Source: UBA7330 sp043554545
Lineage (GTDB): Bacteria > Bacteroidota > Bacteroidia > Cytophagales > Cyclobacteriaceae
NCBI GenBank assembly: GCA_043554545.1
Contig: CP121337.1
Span: 1,426,001 to 1,490,000 of the forward strand
Reading direction: 5' to 3'
DNA: 64,000 nt
The notes under the pieces are model-generated. The model had not been told where the DNA came from. It worked only from the letters and a program-made list of their open reading frames with translations, and made no database searches. Positions 1-9,395 of this stretch are shown here, piece after piece. The stretch's first letter is position 1; the number at the start of each line of letters is the position of its first letter. Made by a program: the position numbers and the translations under genes.

Positions 1-154
1 CATTTCTAACCATCTTAAGAATCATATGATATACCGGTTTTTTGTACCGATCCATCAAATCAGCATATGCAGATTCATCATCCTCTAAGGTTGCTTTATC
101 AATAAGACTGAAGTCTTTTAATGCCTTATCTGAAAACTGACGGTTTACTTCCAT
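1..154 (-). CDS. ECF RNA polymerase sigma factor, N-terminal fragment
   Basis: Reading the minus strand from the ATG at 154 gives an uninterrupted frame to the window edge, about 51 residues starting MEVNRQFSDKALKDF. The later part, with acidic residues followed by YADLMDRYKKPVYHMILKMV, matches the start of sigma-70 region 2 in ECF sigma factors (core-polymerase binding). The gene is cut off by the window edge, so regions 2.4 and 4 are not visible. Its start overlaps the last 10 bases of the upstream glycosyltransferase gene, so the two are probably co-transcribed. The family assignment rests on a short stretch but the pattern is typical. Confidence 0.75.
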   Translation of the reverse strand, partial: MEVNRQFSDKALKDFSLIDKATLEDDESAYADLMDRYKKPVYHMILKMVRN

Positions 155-1230
155 TTGACCTTTCTAAATAACAACGCCCTAAGTCCAATAAACGGATACA
201 AAATTCCATAAATTAGATCTGAAATCGGCAAAAAGAGGGGATTATAATTAAAGCCCATCTTCCTTGACGTTTTTTTGAAAATAAGTCCTTTTATTATCAT
301 CAAAAAGATGAACGTTAATATCACCCACGAATTAACCGGGTAAATGAAGACCAAATATAAAAAACATAGCCATAACATTGCGTGCAGAATAGTTGAATAC
401 ACATGGCTCAATTTCTTTTCGTAATATTTACCAATGTTGAGATGTCTGGTTTTTTGTGTAAGGTATGATCTTAGCGTGTCTTTTGGTATAGAAAATACCA
501 AACTTTCTTTTCCCATGACTACAAATGTGTTGGTTGTGCTGGCGTTTTTTTGGATGAATAGGTCATCATCACCGCCGGAAATATGTTCTTGTGGATAATA
601 GCCATCACTTGAGAAGAAAAGTGATTTTCTATAAGCCAAATTTCTACCAACACCCATATATGGCCGATGATTAAGGGCGGAGGATACATATTTCATTGCT
701 GTAAGTAAGGTCTCATATTGTATAAATTGGTTTAGCAGTGTGTGATTTGCCTGATAAGGGCTGATGCCCAGGAGGATTGATGTATCTGGTCTTATGTTTT
801 CAGCAAAGGATTTAATCCAATAATTAGAGACGGGCTTGCAATCTGCATCAGTAAACAATAGCCATTCATTTTGGGCTAATTTGATTGCTTGATTGAGGGC
901 ATATTTTTTTCCAGCGAACCCAGGTGGTAAAGTATCTATTATAACCATTTTAATATTTGAATATTTGTCAGCTAGATTGATTAATAACTTTTTGCTTTCG
1001 TCATTACATCTGTCCAGTGCTACAATGATTTCAAATTCAGGATAATTCTGATCCAGGAGGAGAGGAATCAACTCTCTTAAATTAGTATATTCATTTCTAG
1101 CTGCTATAAGAATAGATATAGGTTGGAAGTTGTTGTTGACATATTTTTTATATCTCCGGATCGAATAATAAATCGATCCTAGCTGAATCAGGTGCAATCC
1201 AACCAATAAATAATAGAGAATTAAAAGCAT
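145..1230 (-). CDS. Membrane-associated family 2 glycosyltransferase
   Basis: A 361-residue GT-A fold glycosyltransferase. It has an N-terminal membrane anchor (residues 2-22), a GT2 domain from about residue 37 (ISILIAARNE), a metal/nucleotide-sugar DxD-type motif TDAD at 127-130, an acidic GGDDD acceptor-site motif at 219-223 and a QxxRH element at 259-263 that resembles the QxxRW motif of processive GT2 enzymes. Two or three C-terminal membrane segments follow (about 280-318 and 333-352). It probably transfers a sugar from a nucleotide donor to a lipid or polysaccharide acceptor at the cytoplasmic face. The acceptor cannot be told from sequence. It is read divergently from tgt, and its end overlaps an ECF sigma factor start. 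Confidence 0.85.
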   Translation of the reverse strand: MLLILYYLLVGLHLIQLGSIYYSIRRYKKYVNNNFQPISILIAARNEYTNLRELIPLLLDQNYPEFEIIVALDRCNDESKKLLINLADKYSNIKMVIIDTLPPGFAGKKYALNQAIKLAQNEWLLFTDADCKPVSNYWIKSFAENIRPDTSILLGISPYQANHTLLNQFIQYETLLTAMKYVSSALNHRPYMGVGRNLAYRKSLFFSSDGYYPQEHISGGDDDLFIQKNASTTNTFVVMGKESLVFSIPKDTLRSYLTQKTRHLNIGKYYEKKLSHVYSTILHAMLWLCFLYLVFIYPVNSWVILTFIFLMIIKGLIFKKTSRKMGFNYNPLFLPISDLIYGILYPFIGLRALLFRKVKWK

Positions 1231-1338
1231 GCCTACGGAATATAGTAGAAATTATTATGCTAAAATACGATGCTGACTATTCAGATAATAGGTCAACTAA
1301 ACACTTAAACATCCCTGGTCTGTCTATTTTTGCTAACA

Positions 1339-2469
1339 ATGAAATTTAAACTGGAAAAAGTAGATGCGCAGTCTTCTGCCAGAGCGGGAGAATTGGAAAC
1401 AGCACACGGAAAAATTCAAACGCCCATTTTCATGCCAGTTGGAACGGCGGGAACGGTGAAAGCGGTTCATCAGCGGGAATTAAAGGAAGATGTTTCTGCC
1501 CAAATCATTTTGGGTAATACTTATCATCTCTATTTGAGACCCGGATTGGATATTATCCAGGGAGCAGGTGGTTTACACAAGTTTAATGGATGGGACAGGC
1601 CTATACTGACCGATAGTGGAGGATATCAGGTATACTCACTAGGAGCCAACCGTAAAATAAATGAAGAAGGCGTCATTTTTCAATCTCATGTGGATGGATC
1701 AAGGCACACATTTACTCCGGAAAGTGTGATGGAGGTACAGCGAACTATAGGTGCTGATATCATCATGGCTTTTGATGAATGCACGCCCTATCCATGTGAA
1801 AAGACTTACGCCCAGAATTCTATGCATATGACTCACCGATGGTTAGATCGATGCATCAGCCATTTTGATAAGACAAAACCACTTTATGGGTATGATCAGA
1901 CCCTATTTCCAATTGTACAAGGAAGTACTTATCCGGATTTGCGAAAAGCATCAGCTTCAGTAATAGCTGAGAAGCAATGTGATGGAAATGCTATTGGGGG
2001 TTTATCTGTTGGTGAACCTCATGAAGATATGTATGCCATGACTTCGTTGGTTTGCGACATACTGCCTGCAGACAAGCCACGTTATTTAATGGGAGTGGGA
2101 ACACCAGAGAATATTCTGGAATGTATTGCTTTAGGGGTGGATATGTTTGATTGTGTCATGCCCACAAGGAATGCCAGAAATGGAATGCTTTTTACCTCAG
2201 AAGGGATTATTAATATCAGAAATGAAAAATGGAAGGCCGATTATTCAAGTATTGATCCGGAAATAGGAGGGTATTCCAGTACGTTTTATAGTAAATCATA
2301 TCTGAGGCATTTGATTTTGAGTAATGAAATTCTGGGAGCTCAAATTGCTACCTTGCAAAATCTAACTTTTTATCTTTGGCTGGTGAGGAAAGCCAGAAAC
2401 AAGATTTTAAGTGGTGAATTCACTGAGTGGAAGAATATGATGATTAAACGAGTTGTTCGTAAGTTATAA
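1339..2469 (+). CDS. tgt: Queuine/preQ1 tRNA-ribosyltransferase
   Basis: A 376-residue enzyme that swaps guanine-34 for the queuosine precursor preQ1 in tRNAs with GUN anticodons. Visible are the general acid/base Asp92 (TDSGGYQVYSL), the GGLSVGEP binding loop near 220, and MFDCVMPTRNARNG, where Asp271 is the expected nucleophile. The ATG at 1339 is preferred over an in-frame TTG at 1330 because family members start just before this point. The C-terminal zinc site (CxCxxC plus His in the E. coli-type enzyme) is absent: residues 303-318 contain no cysteine, although SYLRHL follows in the usual place. The stop overlaps the start of the next gene (TAATG), so the two are translationally coupled. 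Confidence 0.95.
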   Translation: MKFKLEKVDAQSSARAGELETAHGKIQTPIFMPVGTAGTVKAVHQRELKEDVSAQIILGNTYHLYLRPGLDIIQGAGGLHKFNGWDRPILTDSGGYQVYSLGANRKINEEGVIFQSHVDGSRHTFTPESVMEVQRTIGADIIMAFDECTPYPCEKTYAQNSMHMTHRWLDRCISHFDKTKPLYGYDQTLFPIVQGSTYPDLRKASASVIAEKQCDGNAIGGLSVGEPHEDMYAMTSLVCDILPADKPRYLMGVGTPENILECIALGVDMFDCVMPTRNARNGMLFTSEGIINIRNEKWKADYSSIDPEIGGYSSTFYSKSYLRHLILSNEILGAQIATLQNLTFYLWLVRKARNKILSGEFTEWKNMMIKRVVRKL

Positions 2470-3542
2470 TGAAGATAATCGATAAATACATTCTTAAAAA
2501 GATGCTTTCGACCTTCATTTTTGTGATGGTTGTGTTAGTACTGATCATTTGTATTATCGACTTCACAGAAAAGAACGATAATTTCATTAAGCATAAGGTT
2601 TCCAGTGACTTGATCGTTCACTATTATCTTACATTTATCCCTTATTTTGCAGTCCTTCTTACACCCATTACCTCATTCATTGCCACTGTCTTTATTACGG
2701 CTAAGATGGCTGCGAAGACAGAGGTCATTGCGATCCTGGCATCAGGAGTTAGCTTTCGGCGAATGATGCTACCCTATTTTATTGGCGCTTGCCTGATTGC
2801 TATCAGTAGCTTTTTTCTTATTAATTATGTGATACCTGAAGGCAATAAGTTTAGAATCACATTTGAGTTAGAGTATCTAAACAAGCCTTTCTATTTCAGT
2901 GATCAAGACATTCACTTTAAGATTGGTGAGGAAAGTTATATTTATATCAATCGTTATAACAACAGAAGTGATGTGGGCTATTCGGTAACGCTTGAAAAGA
3001 TTATTGAGGAAGAACTTAAGGAGAAGTTAGTAGCAGCAAGAATAAAATGGGACTCCACTTCTGGAAAATGGACGCTGTTGGATTGGCAACACCGGTTGTT
3101 AATTGATGAAGGTGAAGAGCTTACTGAAGGAAGTGAATTAGATACGTTATTGGCATTATCTCCAGCTGACTTTAAAAACAAGGAAAGGCTTTGGGAGACC
3201 CTGACTTTGCCAGAGTTAGATGCGTATATCGCCCTCCAAAAATCCAGGGGCGCTGATGATGTAATGATCTATCAGATAGAGAAATACATTCGGTTTATGC
3301 AGCCTTTTACTGTGCTTATTCTGTGTTTCATTGGTTTGATTGTATCTGCCAAAAAAAGTAGACGTGGAACTGGATATCAAATAGCACTTGGCTTTTTTAT
3401 AGCCTTCGCATTCGTTATTGCATTCGTTTTAGCAAAGGCCATTGCAGAAGCGGGAAGCATGGATCCAATGCTGGCTGTCTGGCTGCCAAATATTGTGTTT
3501 AGTGGGGTAGGGCTGTTGCTTTATAATACGGTACCTAGATAA
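2469..3542 (+). CDS. LptF/LptG family permease (YjgP/YjgQ)
   Basis: A 357-residue inner-membrane protein of the LptF/LptG family, the transmembrane part of the LptB2FG ABC transporter that extracts lipopolysaccharide. It opens with MKIIDKYILKKML, typical of the family. Three N-terminal membrane helices (about 13-31, 54-78, 97-118) are followed by a periplasmic beta-jellyroll region (about 120-270) and three C-terminal helices (about 276-353). The AKTEVIAILASGVS segment after helix 2 is the family's coupling-helix region. I cannot decide between LptF and LptG. The gene overlaps tgt by one base and ends at a strong terminator. An OstA-like LPS-transport protein is encoded further right. Confidence 0.9.
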   Translation: MKIIDKYILKKMLSTFIFVMVVLVLIICIIDFTEKNDNFIKHKVSSDLIVHYYLTFIPYFAVLLTPITSFIATVFITAKMAAKTEVIAILASGVSFRRMMLPYFIGACLIAISSFFLINYVIPEGNKFRITFELEYLNKPFYFSDQDIHFKIGEESYIYINRYNNRSDVGYSVTLEKIIEEELKEKLVAARIKWDSTSGKWTLLDWQHRLLIDEGEELTEGSELDTLLALSPADFKNKERLWETLTLPELDAYIALQKSRGADDVMIYQIEKYIRFMQPFTVLILCFIGLIVSAKKSRRGTGYQIALGFFIAFAFVIAFVLAKAIAEAGSMDPMLAVWLPNIVFSGVGLLLYNTVPR

Positions 3543-3575
3543 AAAAAAGCCTGACCCAGAAGGGTCAGGCTTTTT
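3541..3575. terminator. Bidirectional intrinsic terminator
   Basis: A perfect 9-bp GC-rich stem (GCCTGACCC at 3549-3557, GGGTCAGGC at 3562-3570) with loop AGAA is flanked by an A-run on the left and a T-run on the right, which extends the stem by about five A:T pairs. It lies between the convergent permease gene and fasciclin gene and can stop transcription from both sides. Confidence 0.92.
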
Positions 3576-3599
3576 ATCCAACGAAAAATCACGTTTTTT

Positions 3600-5828
3600 T
3601 TATGGTAATAAAACTTTATCAATCACATGGATTACTCCATTTGTACCTAGTACGTTGAGTAATGAAGCATCGCCAGCAAGGTTTGCTACATTGCCTGATC
3701 CATCAGTGATTGTTCCGGCAGATGCGTCAATGGTGATGTCTCCATTTAACGTAGTTGCAGCTCCTGAAGAAAGGTCAGTAGAGAATACTCTTCCAGCTCC
3801 AATAACATGATGTCCAAGAACATCCGTCAAGACGGCTATATCAATGTCATCAACTGAATTCCAATCCACATTAGAATCTAAAAGCGCCTGGAAAGCAGCA
3901 TCTGTAGGAGCAAATACTGTGAAGTTACCCTCGCCAGATAAGGCAGCCAGATAATCTGTGTTTTGACCACTTGTTCTTGCAACAGCAGCAACTAGTTGAG
4001 TGAATTGATCGGGAGCAAAGCTTTGAGCAATTTCTACGATATTAGAAGATGGAGGTAGTAATGTTTTATCAATAACATGAACTACACCATTACTTCCTGT
4101 TATGTCAGTAGCAACCACTTCGGTTGTACCATTGATGAATACTCCTGCTTCTCCATTATTTGAGAGGTAAAAGTCACCCCCGAGTGATGGGATTGTTGCC
4201 GACCCTAGTGGCAAGTCAGCTGCTTCAGTTGTACCATCAACAACATGATATTTAAGTACAGCACTCAAAGTAGCTCCATCAGGTAATTCAGTGATGCCTG
4301 CAGCTTCAAATGCTGCATTGGTAGGAGCGAAAAGTGTCAATCCATTACCCATTCCATTACCTAATAACACTGAAAGGATATCTTCGTCTGCATTTTCAAC
4401 AGCTGCAATTAAAGTAGAGAAATCGTTATTAAAGTAAGCAGGAGCTACGATGGTTCCCACTACAGGTAAAATAGATGGTGGAACCATCACATCATCTACG
4501 ATGTGAACTACACCATTTAGCGCTTTTACATCAGCAGTAGAAACTTCAGCTCCGCTAATGAAAACACCGCCCTCAAGACTTACAGTGATATCTTCTTCAG
4601 CAACAGTAGTTGCAGTCTGTCCATTTGTAAGATCTGTTGATAAAACTTTAGCTCCTGAAATTACATGATACTCAAGAATAGTTCTTACTACTGATTCTGG
4701 AATGTTGTTCAGGTCTGTTTGTCCAATTGCAGTCAATAATCCTGCAAATGCCTCGTTGGTAGGAGCAAATACAGTAAATGGTCCATTTCCTTGAAGTGTT
4801 TCTACCAAATCAGGGAACAGAGATAATGCGGTAACTAAAGTACTTAAGTTATCAGTTGCAGAAGCAATTGTAACAAGATTATCTGTTACAAACCCTTCAG
4901 GAATCAATACCTCGTTTATGACATGTACTACTCCATTTGTTGCTTCTATGTCAGCGTTCACAACAGATGAAGATCCATTGATTACAACACCCGAAGTAAC
5001 ATCAATATCTATATCTCCATTAAGAGTAGTAACTGATCCACTTGTCAATGCTGTTGAAAAAACAGCACCTTCCACTACGTGATATTTTAAGATTTCGGCT
5101 AATTCTGTAGGGTTAGCAAGTAAATAATCTAAAACGCCGTCAGGTAAGTTAGCGAAAGCATCATTTGTAGGTGCGAAAACAGTGAAAGGTCCATCTCCTT
5201 GTAAAGTAGCAACAAGATCAGCAGTTACCACTGCAGTAACAAGCGTACTTAATGTGGAGGTAGCCTGAGCTAATTCTACAATGTCATCAGTTACAGGTAT
5301 TTCAAATCCAGCAGGAATTAAGACTTCATTAATTACGTGAACTACACCGTTTGTTCCCAAAATATCTGGTGTAATAACTGAAGAAGTACCATTAAGTGTT
5401 ACTCCGGAAGAAACATCGACAGCAATTGTTCCACCATTTAAAGCAGTTACATTTCCTGTTGAGAGATCCGTTGAAAGTACAGAACCACTAACTACATGAT
5501 ACTGTAAGACATCTGCAAGTACAGTTGGATTAGCTAATAAGTAATCTAATACTCCATCTGGCAAATTTTCAAATGCTTCATTAGTAGGTGCAAATACTGT
5601 AAAAGGTCCAGTCCCCTGTAGTGTTTCAGCTAGATCAGCTGTTTCAACTGCTGTTACGAGCGTACTCAAGTTTGCAGATGCAATTGCAAGTTCAACTACG
5701 TTGTCCGCTGGACCCATATCATTATCATCTTCATCATCATTACATGATGTAAAGGTTAACATGGATGCTGCCATTACTATCAGTGCAAGTAATGAAGCAT
5801 TAAATTTTAAATTCTTTTTCTGTTTCAT
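3600..5828 (-). CDS. Lipoprotein with five fasciclin (FAS1) domains
   Basis: A 742-residue predicted lipoprotein. A basic N-terminus and hydrophobic stretch end in FTSC with the lipid-attachment Cys29, followed by an acidic linker. Five FAS1 adhesion domains follow at about 44-172, 183-311, 318-450, 457-592 and 597-742. Each carries the FTVFAPTN.AF (or LTLFAPTN) H1 motif, a YHV element and a closing GVVHVI(N/D) H2 motif. Domains 1 and 2 are close copies and suggest a recent duplication; domains 4 and 5 are more diverged. FAS1 proteins usually mediate adhesion to surfaces, matrix or other cells. The gene is monocistronic, ends at the shared terminator and has a 290-bp AT-rich upstream region. 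Confidence 0.95.
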   Translation of the reverse strand: MKQKKNLKFNASLLALIVMAASMLTFTSCNDDEDDNDMGPADNVVELAIASANLSTLVTAVETADLAETLQGTGPFTVFAPTNEAFENLPDGVLDYLLANPTVLADVLQYHVVSGSVLSTDLSTGNVTALNGGTIAVDVSSGVTLNGTSSVITPDILGTNGVVHVINEVLIPAGFEIPVTDDIVELAQATSTLSTLVTAVVTADLVATLQGDGPFTVFAPTNDAFANLPDGVLDYLLANPTELAEILKYHVVEGAVFSTALTSGSVTTLNGDIDIDVTSGVVINGSSSVVNADIEATNGVVHVINEVLIPEGFVTDNLVTIASATDNLSTLVTALSLFPDLVETLQGNGPFTVFAPTNEAFAGLLTAIGQTDLNNIPESVVRTILEYHVISGAKVLSTDLTNGQTATTVAEEDITVSLEGGVFISGAEVSTADVKALNGVVHIVDDVMVPPSILPVVGTIVAPAYFNNDFSTLIAAVENADEDILSVLLGNGMGNGLTLFAPTNAAFEAAGITELPDGATLSAVLKYHVVDGTTEAADLPLGSATIPSLGGDFYLSNNGEAGVFINGTTEVVATDITGSNGVVHVIDKTLLPPSSNIVEIAQSFAPDQFTQLVAAVARTSGQNTDYLAALSGEGNFTVFAPTDAAFQALLDSNVDWNSVDDIDIAVLTDVLGHHVIGAGRVFSTDLSSGAATTLNGDITIDASAGTITDGSGNVANLAGDASLLNVLGTNGVIHVIDKVLLP

Positions 5829-6118
5829 GGTTACTAAATTATTTTTCGGAATTAGTTTATTTGTTAATCATATGTACAAACATGTAATTTGAAATAATGT
5901 TTCACTATTTAGTTAAAAAGTTAAACAAAATATAACTTAAATCTCTTATAAACCTTATAAAATCGCATAATGATCATTTAAATCAATAAATAGTTAAACA
6001 AAAAAAGAATTGCAATAATTTCTTTTATGGTGACTAATACCGAGCTAATCACATGGAATTAGACAGTAATCAGAATCGTATAACCGAATAAAAACATCCA
6101 TTTACTTATTTTAGTCAG
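5829..6118. other. AT-rich divergent intergenic region
   Basis: This 290-bp gap separates the fasciclin gene and the cyclase gene, which are read away from each other, so it must hold both promoters. I see long A/T tracts but no exact match to the Bacteroidota TAnnTTTG promoter element that I could place with confidence, and no RNA gene or open frame of note. Confidence 0.5.
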
Positions 6119-7378
6119 ATGTTAGATTACTTTCTGAGTAATGAGATCATCAAATCTGAGAAAAGAAGACTAGAGGTCTTTATGGGTGTACTATTTGTTG
6201 GTTTTATGGCCACCCTTGTTGTCAGAGTCTTTCATTTCGACCAGCTTCAAAGTACTTTCAAAAATGAACAGTCTTATTATTTATTGATGCTGAGCATCCT
6301 CTTGATGATGGTTTTTGTGTTTTCAGCAAGATTGTGGGTGATTCAAGTAATGCGAGCCGGGGAAAGGTTGACTAAGCGGTACTATGGGCTAACGGTGATA
6401 ATGGAGGTATTTGTGCCCTCATTTTGGCTGGTAATGATTGCTATTAATGAACAATCAGCTGGTTTTCTTGATTCCCCACTCATATTTGTTTACTTCATTC
6501 TCCTCATCGTTTCCTCCATGCACCTGAGTTTTTGGTTTAGTGCCATGATGGGCTTAATGATCGCCTTGTTTTATGCTGTATATACCTTTTGGGTTACAAC
6601 TATTTTTCCGATAAATCATGATCTACCTGTTTTCGTATTTTATGTCAGAGCAGGCGTCTATCTGGTCGCAGGAATATGTGCTGGTCTGGTTGCATCAGAA
6701 CTAAAAAATCGATTAACAGCAACTCATAGAAACCTTTTGGAAAAAGAAGAGATTGAAGGGTTGTTTAGTCAACAAGTATCAAAACGGCTGGTAGATGTAT
6801 TGAAAGAGAAGGGGGATTACACTGCCAGGGTAGTAGCGACCGTACTCTTTTTAGATATTAGGAACTTTACACAAAAGGTGCAACACCTATCTCCAGAAGA
6901 AGTAAATGCCTTTCAGAATAAGTTCTTCGGACCTATAATTGAAATTATCAATGAGAACAGTGGGATAGTCAACCAAATAATGGGTGATGGGTTGATGGCT
7001 ACTTTTGGGGCTCCTGTGATTGATGAGGTCCACTACCAATGTGCATGGAAGACTGTCAATGATATTTTTTCATACGTTGAAAGATTTAGAAATGACAATG
7101 ATGAACATCGATCAATTGAAATAGGCATTGGTATGCATTCCGGTGAAGTATTGGTAGGAAATATTGGTACGGAATTAAGAAAACAGTTATCCGTATCAGG
7201 AAAAACAGTCATAATTGCTTCAAGAATCGAGCAATTTAATAAAGAGCTGGAAAGTACTTTATTGATGTCGGGTGTACTTTATAAGTATCTTAAAGATGAA
7301 ATTGGTGAATACAAGTCAATGTCCAAATATAAACTTAAAGGAATTGACGAGGAAGTAACTATCGTTCAGATTATATGA
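6119..7378 (+). CDS. Membrane class III nucleotide cyclase with divergent active site
   Basis: A 419-residue protein with an N-terminal membrane module of about six helices (residues 20-195), a short helical linker (200-225) and a C-terminal class III cyclase domain (about 235-419). Both metal-binding aspartates are present (Asp246 in FLDIRNF, Asp290 in MGDG), as is the transition-state Arg369. The residues that usually read the purine base are not: the Lys three residues before GD is Gln286, the Asp of the GDTVN-type motif is Lys362, and the ribose-orienting Asn is Ile365 (SGKTVIIASR). It may make an unusual cyclic nucleotide, or be weak or inactive. Its stop overlaps ppk1 by four bases (ATGA), so the two are co-translated. 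Confidence 0.88.
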   Translation: MLDYFLSNEIIKSEKRRLEVFMGVLFVGFMATLVVRVFHFDQLQSTFKNEQSYYLLMLSILLMMVFVFSARLWVIQVMRAGERLTKRYYGLTVIMEVFVPSFWLVMIAINEQSAGFLDSPLIFVYFILLIVSSMHLSFWFSAMMGLMIALFYAVYTFWVTTIFPINHDLPVFVFYVRAGVYLVAGICAGLVASELKNRLTATHRNLLEKEEIEGLFSQQVSKRLVDVLKEKGDYTARVVATVLFLDIRNFTQKVQHLSPEEVNAFQNKFFGPIIEIINENSGIVNQIMGDGLMATFGAPVIDEVHYQCAWKTVNDIFSYVERFRNDNDEHRSIEIGIGMHSGEVLVGNIGTELRKQLSVSGKTVIIASRIEQFNKELESTLLMSGVLYKYLKDEIGEYKSMSKYKLKGIDEEVTIVQII

Positions 7379-9393
7379 AATCAAAACCATTACATAACCG
7401 AGATTTAAGCTGGCTTACCTTTAACTTTCGGGTGTTGTTGGAAGCAGCTGATATCAGTGTTCCATTAATCGAAAGGCTGCGGTTTATTGCTATTTTCTCT
7501 TCAAACCTTGATGAGTTTTTCCGTGTCAGAGTAGCTAATCTACGCCACCTGGAGAGGATAGATAAGAAAAAGATCAATAAACGAGTTGAAGTTGATCCAC
7601 AAAGTATCCTAATCCAAATTCATAAGGAAGTAGATGCACAGTTGGATATCTATGGTAAGACGCTCAAAGTACTATTAAAACAACTGGCAGGAAAAGGCCT
7701 GTCCATCAACTATTCAGGTAACCTTCCAAAAAAAGATCTTCCACGACTTATATATTTTTTTAGAACTCATTTATTGGGGTACCTGCAGGTACAAAGTCTT
7801 AACGATCGACGAATATTCCTTAATAACAGGGCTTTGTATTTTGTCATATCTGCAAAAAGAGCATCACGGGAAGATCATTTTTTGTTAAACATTCCCTCAG
7901 ACAAAGTTCCTCGTTTTCATGAAATTAACGAACCCGGTAAAGAGTCGAGATATTATTTTATTGATGATATTATCAGACATAACCTATCAAAAATCCTCCT
8001 GGATTATGAGCAGTTTAATTGTTATGCGATTAAGTTGAACAAAGATGCGGACTTGCAAATCGAAGATGAATATGAGGGAGAGTTGGTTGAGAAAATTGAA
8101 AAGCAAGTAAAGAAGAGAAACCTGGGAGCACCATCCAGATTTCTATATGACAGTACAATGCCTCAGGCTATTTTGGAAAAATTAGTGCAATCACTAGACC
8201 TAAACAAGTCAGATCTTTTTTCCGGAGGTAGGTATCACAACCTGAATGATTTTTTCCAAATATCATCCGTTATAGATGAACTTGAATATGAAAGGGTAAA
8301 GCCTATTCGGAATAGCTCAATTGAAACCTCACGCACGGTATTTGAAGCTATTAATAAGCAAGATCAGGTATTACATTTTCCCTATCAGTCTTATGATTAT
8401 ATTTTGCAGTTTTTCAATGAAGCAGCCACCCATCCCCATGTTGAAAGCATAAATGTAACCTTCTACCGCATGGCAGAGAGGAGCATGATTGGTGAGTCGC
8501 TGATTAGTGCTGCAATTAATGGCAAGAAGGTAAATGTCTTTATGGAAGTTAAAGCCAGGTTTGATGAAGAAAACAATTTGTTGTGGGCCCGCAAAATGGA
8601 AGCGGCTGGAATTAGTATCCACTACAGCATTCCCGGCTTAAAAGTACATGCCAAGGCAGCTTTAGTCACGTTAAATATACCAGGTAAGGGAATAAAATAT
8701 TATGGCTTTTATGGCACAGGAAACCTAAATGAGGGGACAGCAAAAATCTATTGTGACCATAGTTTGCTGACAGCTAATCCTGACATGAATAAGGAACTAA
8801 AGCAAGTCTTTGACTTTCTTAACGCTCAAATAAAACCAGCTGCATTTAAGCACCTCATTGTTTCACAGTTTGGAGCTCCTGATAGATTCTGTGAACTGAT
8901 AGATCGTGAAATTGCCAATAAGAAGAATGGCCAGAAAGCTGAGATCATTATCAAGTTGAACAACCTGGAAGAGCCAAGGTTGATAAATAAGCTTTATGAG
9001 GCGGCAGAAAGTGGGGTGAAGGTTACCTTGATAGTAAGAAGTATTTGTTGTCTGGTTCCCGGGAATGGTGGTATTAATGTTATACGTATTGTTGATCGGT
9101 TTTTAGAACATGCACGTATCTTTTACTTTGCTAGTGGGGGAGAGGAAGCACTTTACATGGGCTCTTCTGATTGGATGAGCCGCAACCTTTATCGTAGGAT
9201 AGAAGTTACGTTTCCGATTTACGATAGTGAGATAAAAAAACAATTAATAGCTATACTGAAAATTCAAATGGAGGATAACACCAAAGCAGTACGCTTAGAT
9301 AAGCACCTGCATAATGAGAAATTTCCTAAGGTTAAGAGAAAGAGAATAGCTCAATCTGATATTTATGACTTCCTTACAAAATTGAATATTTAG
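7375..9393 (+). CDS. ppk1: Polyphosphate kinase 1 (first copy)
   Basis: A 672-residue PPK1, which reversibly transfers the ATP gamma-phosphate onto polyphosphate through a phosphohistidine. The order is the N domain (NRDLSWLTFNFRVL at 8-21, SNLDEFFRVR), the head domain, and two phospholipase-D-like catalytic domains. The expected phosphorylated histidine is His425 (VHAK) and the second catalytic histidine His579 (LEHAR), matching E. coli His435 and His592 in context. It is translationally coupled to the upstream cyclase. A second, rather different PPK1 lies at 28894-30996. A convergent HD-PycTM gene ends three bases after its stop. Confidence 0.95.
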   Translation: MKSKPLHNRDLSWLTFNFRVLLEAADISVPLIERLRFIAIFSSNLDEFFRVRVANLRHLERIDKKKINKRVEVDPQSILIQIHKEVDAQLDIYGKTLKVLLKQLAGKGLSINYSGNLPKKDLPRLIYFFRTHLLGYLQVQSLNDRRIFLNNRALYFVISAKRASREDHFLLNIPSDKVPRFHEINEPGKESRYYFIDDIIRHNLSKILLDYEQFNCYAIKLNKDADLQIEDEYEGELVEKIEKQVKKRNLGAPSRFLYDSTMPQAILEKLVQSLDLNKSDLFSGGRYHNLNDFFQISSVIDELEYERVKPIRNSSIETSRTVFEAINKQDQVLHFPYQSYDYILQFFNEAATHPHVESINVTFYRMAERSMIGESLISAAINGKKVNVFMEVKARFDEENNLLWARKMEAAGISIHYSIPGLKVHAKAALVTLNIPGKGIKYYGFYGTGNLNEGTAKIYCDHSLLTANPDMNKELKQVFDFLNAQIKPAAFKHLIVSQFGAPDRFCELIDREIANKKNGQKAEIIIKLNNLEEPRLINKLYEAAESGVKVTLIVRSICCLVPGNGGINVIRIVDRFLEHARIFYFASGGEEALYMGSSDWMSRNLYRRIEVTFPIYDSEIKKQLIAILKIQMEDNTKAVRLDKHLHNEKFPKVKRKRIAQSDIYDFLTKLNI

Positions 9394-9395
9394 CG

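Noticed and set aside
3600..5828. Repeats in the fasciclin gene read as a CRISPR or DNA repeat array
   Set aside because: The repeat unit is about 400 bases, in frame, and encodes FAS1 domains; there are no short repeats with spacers.
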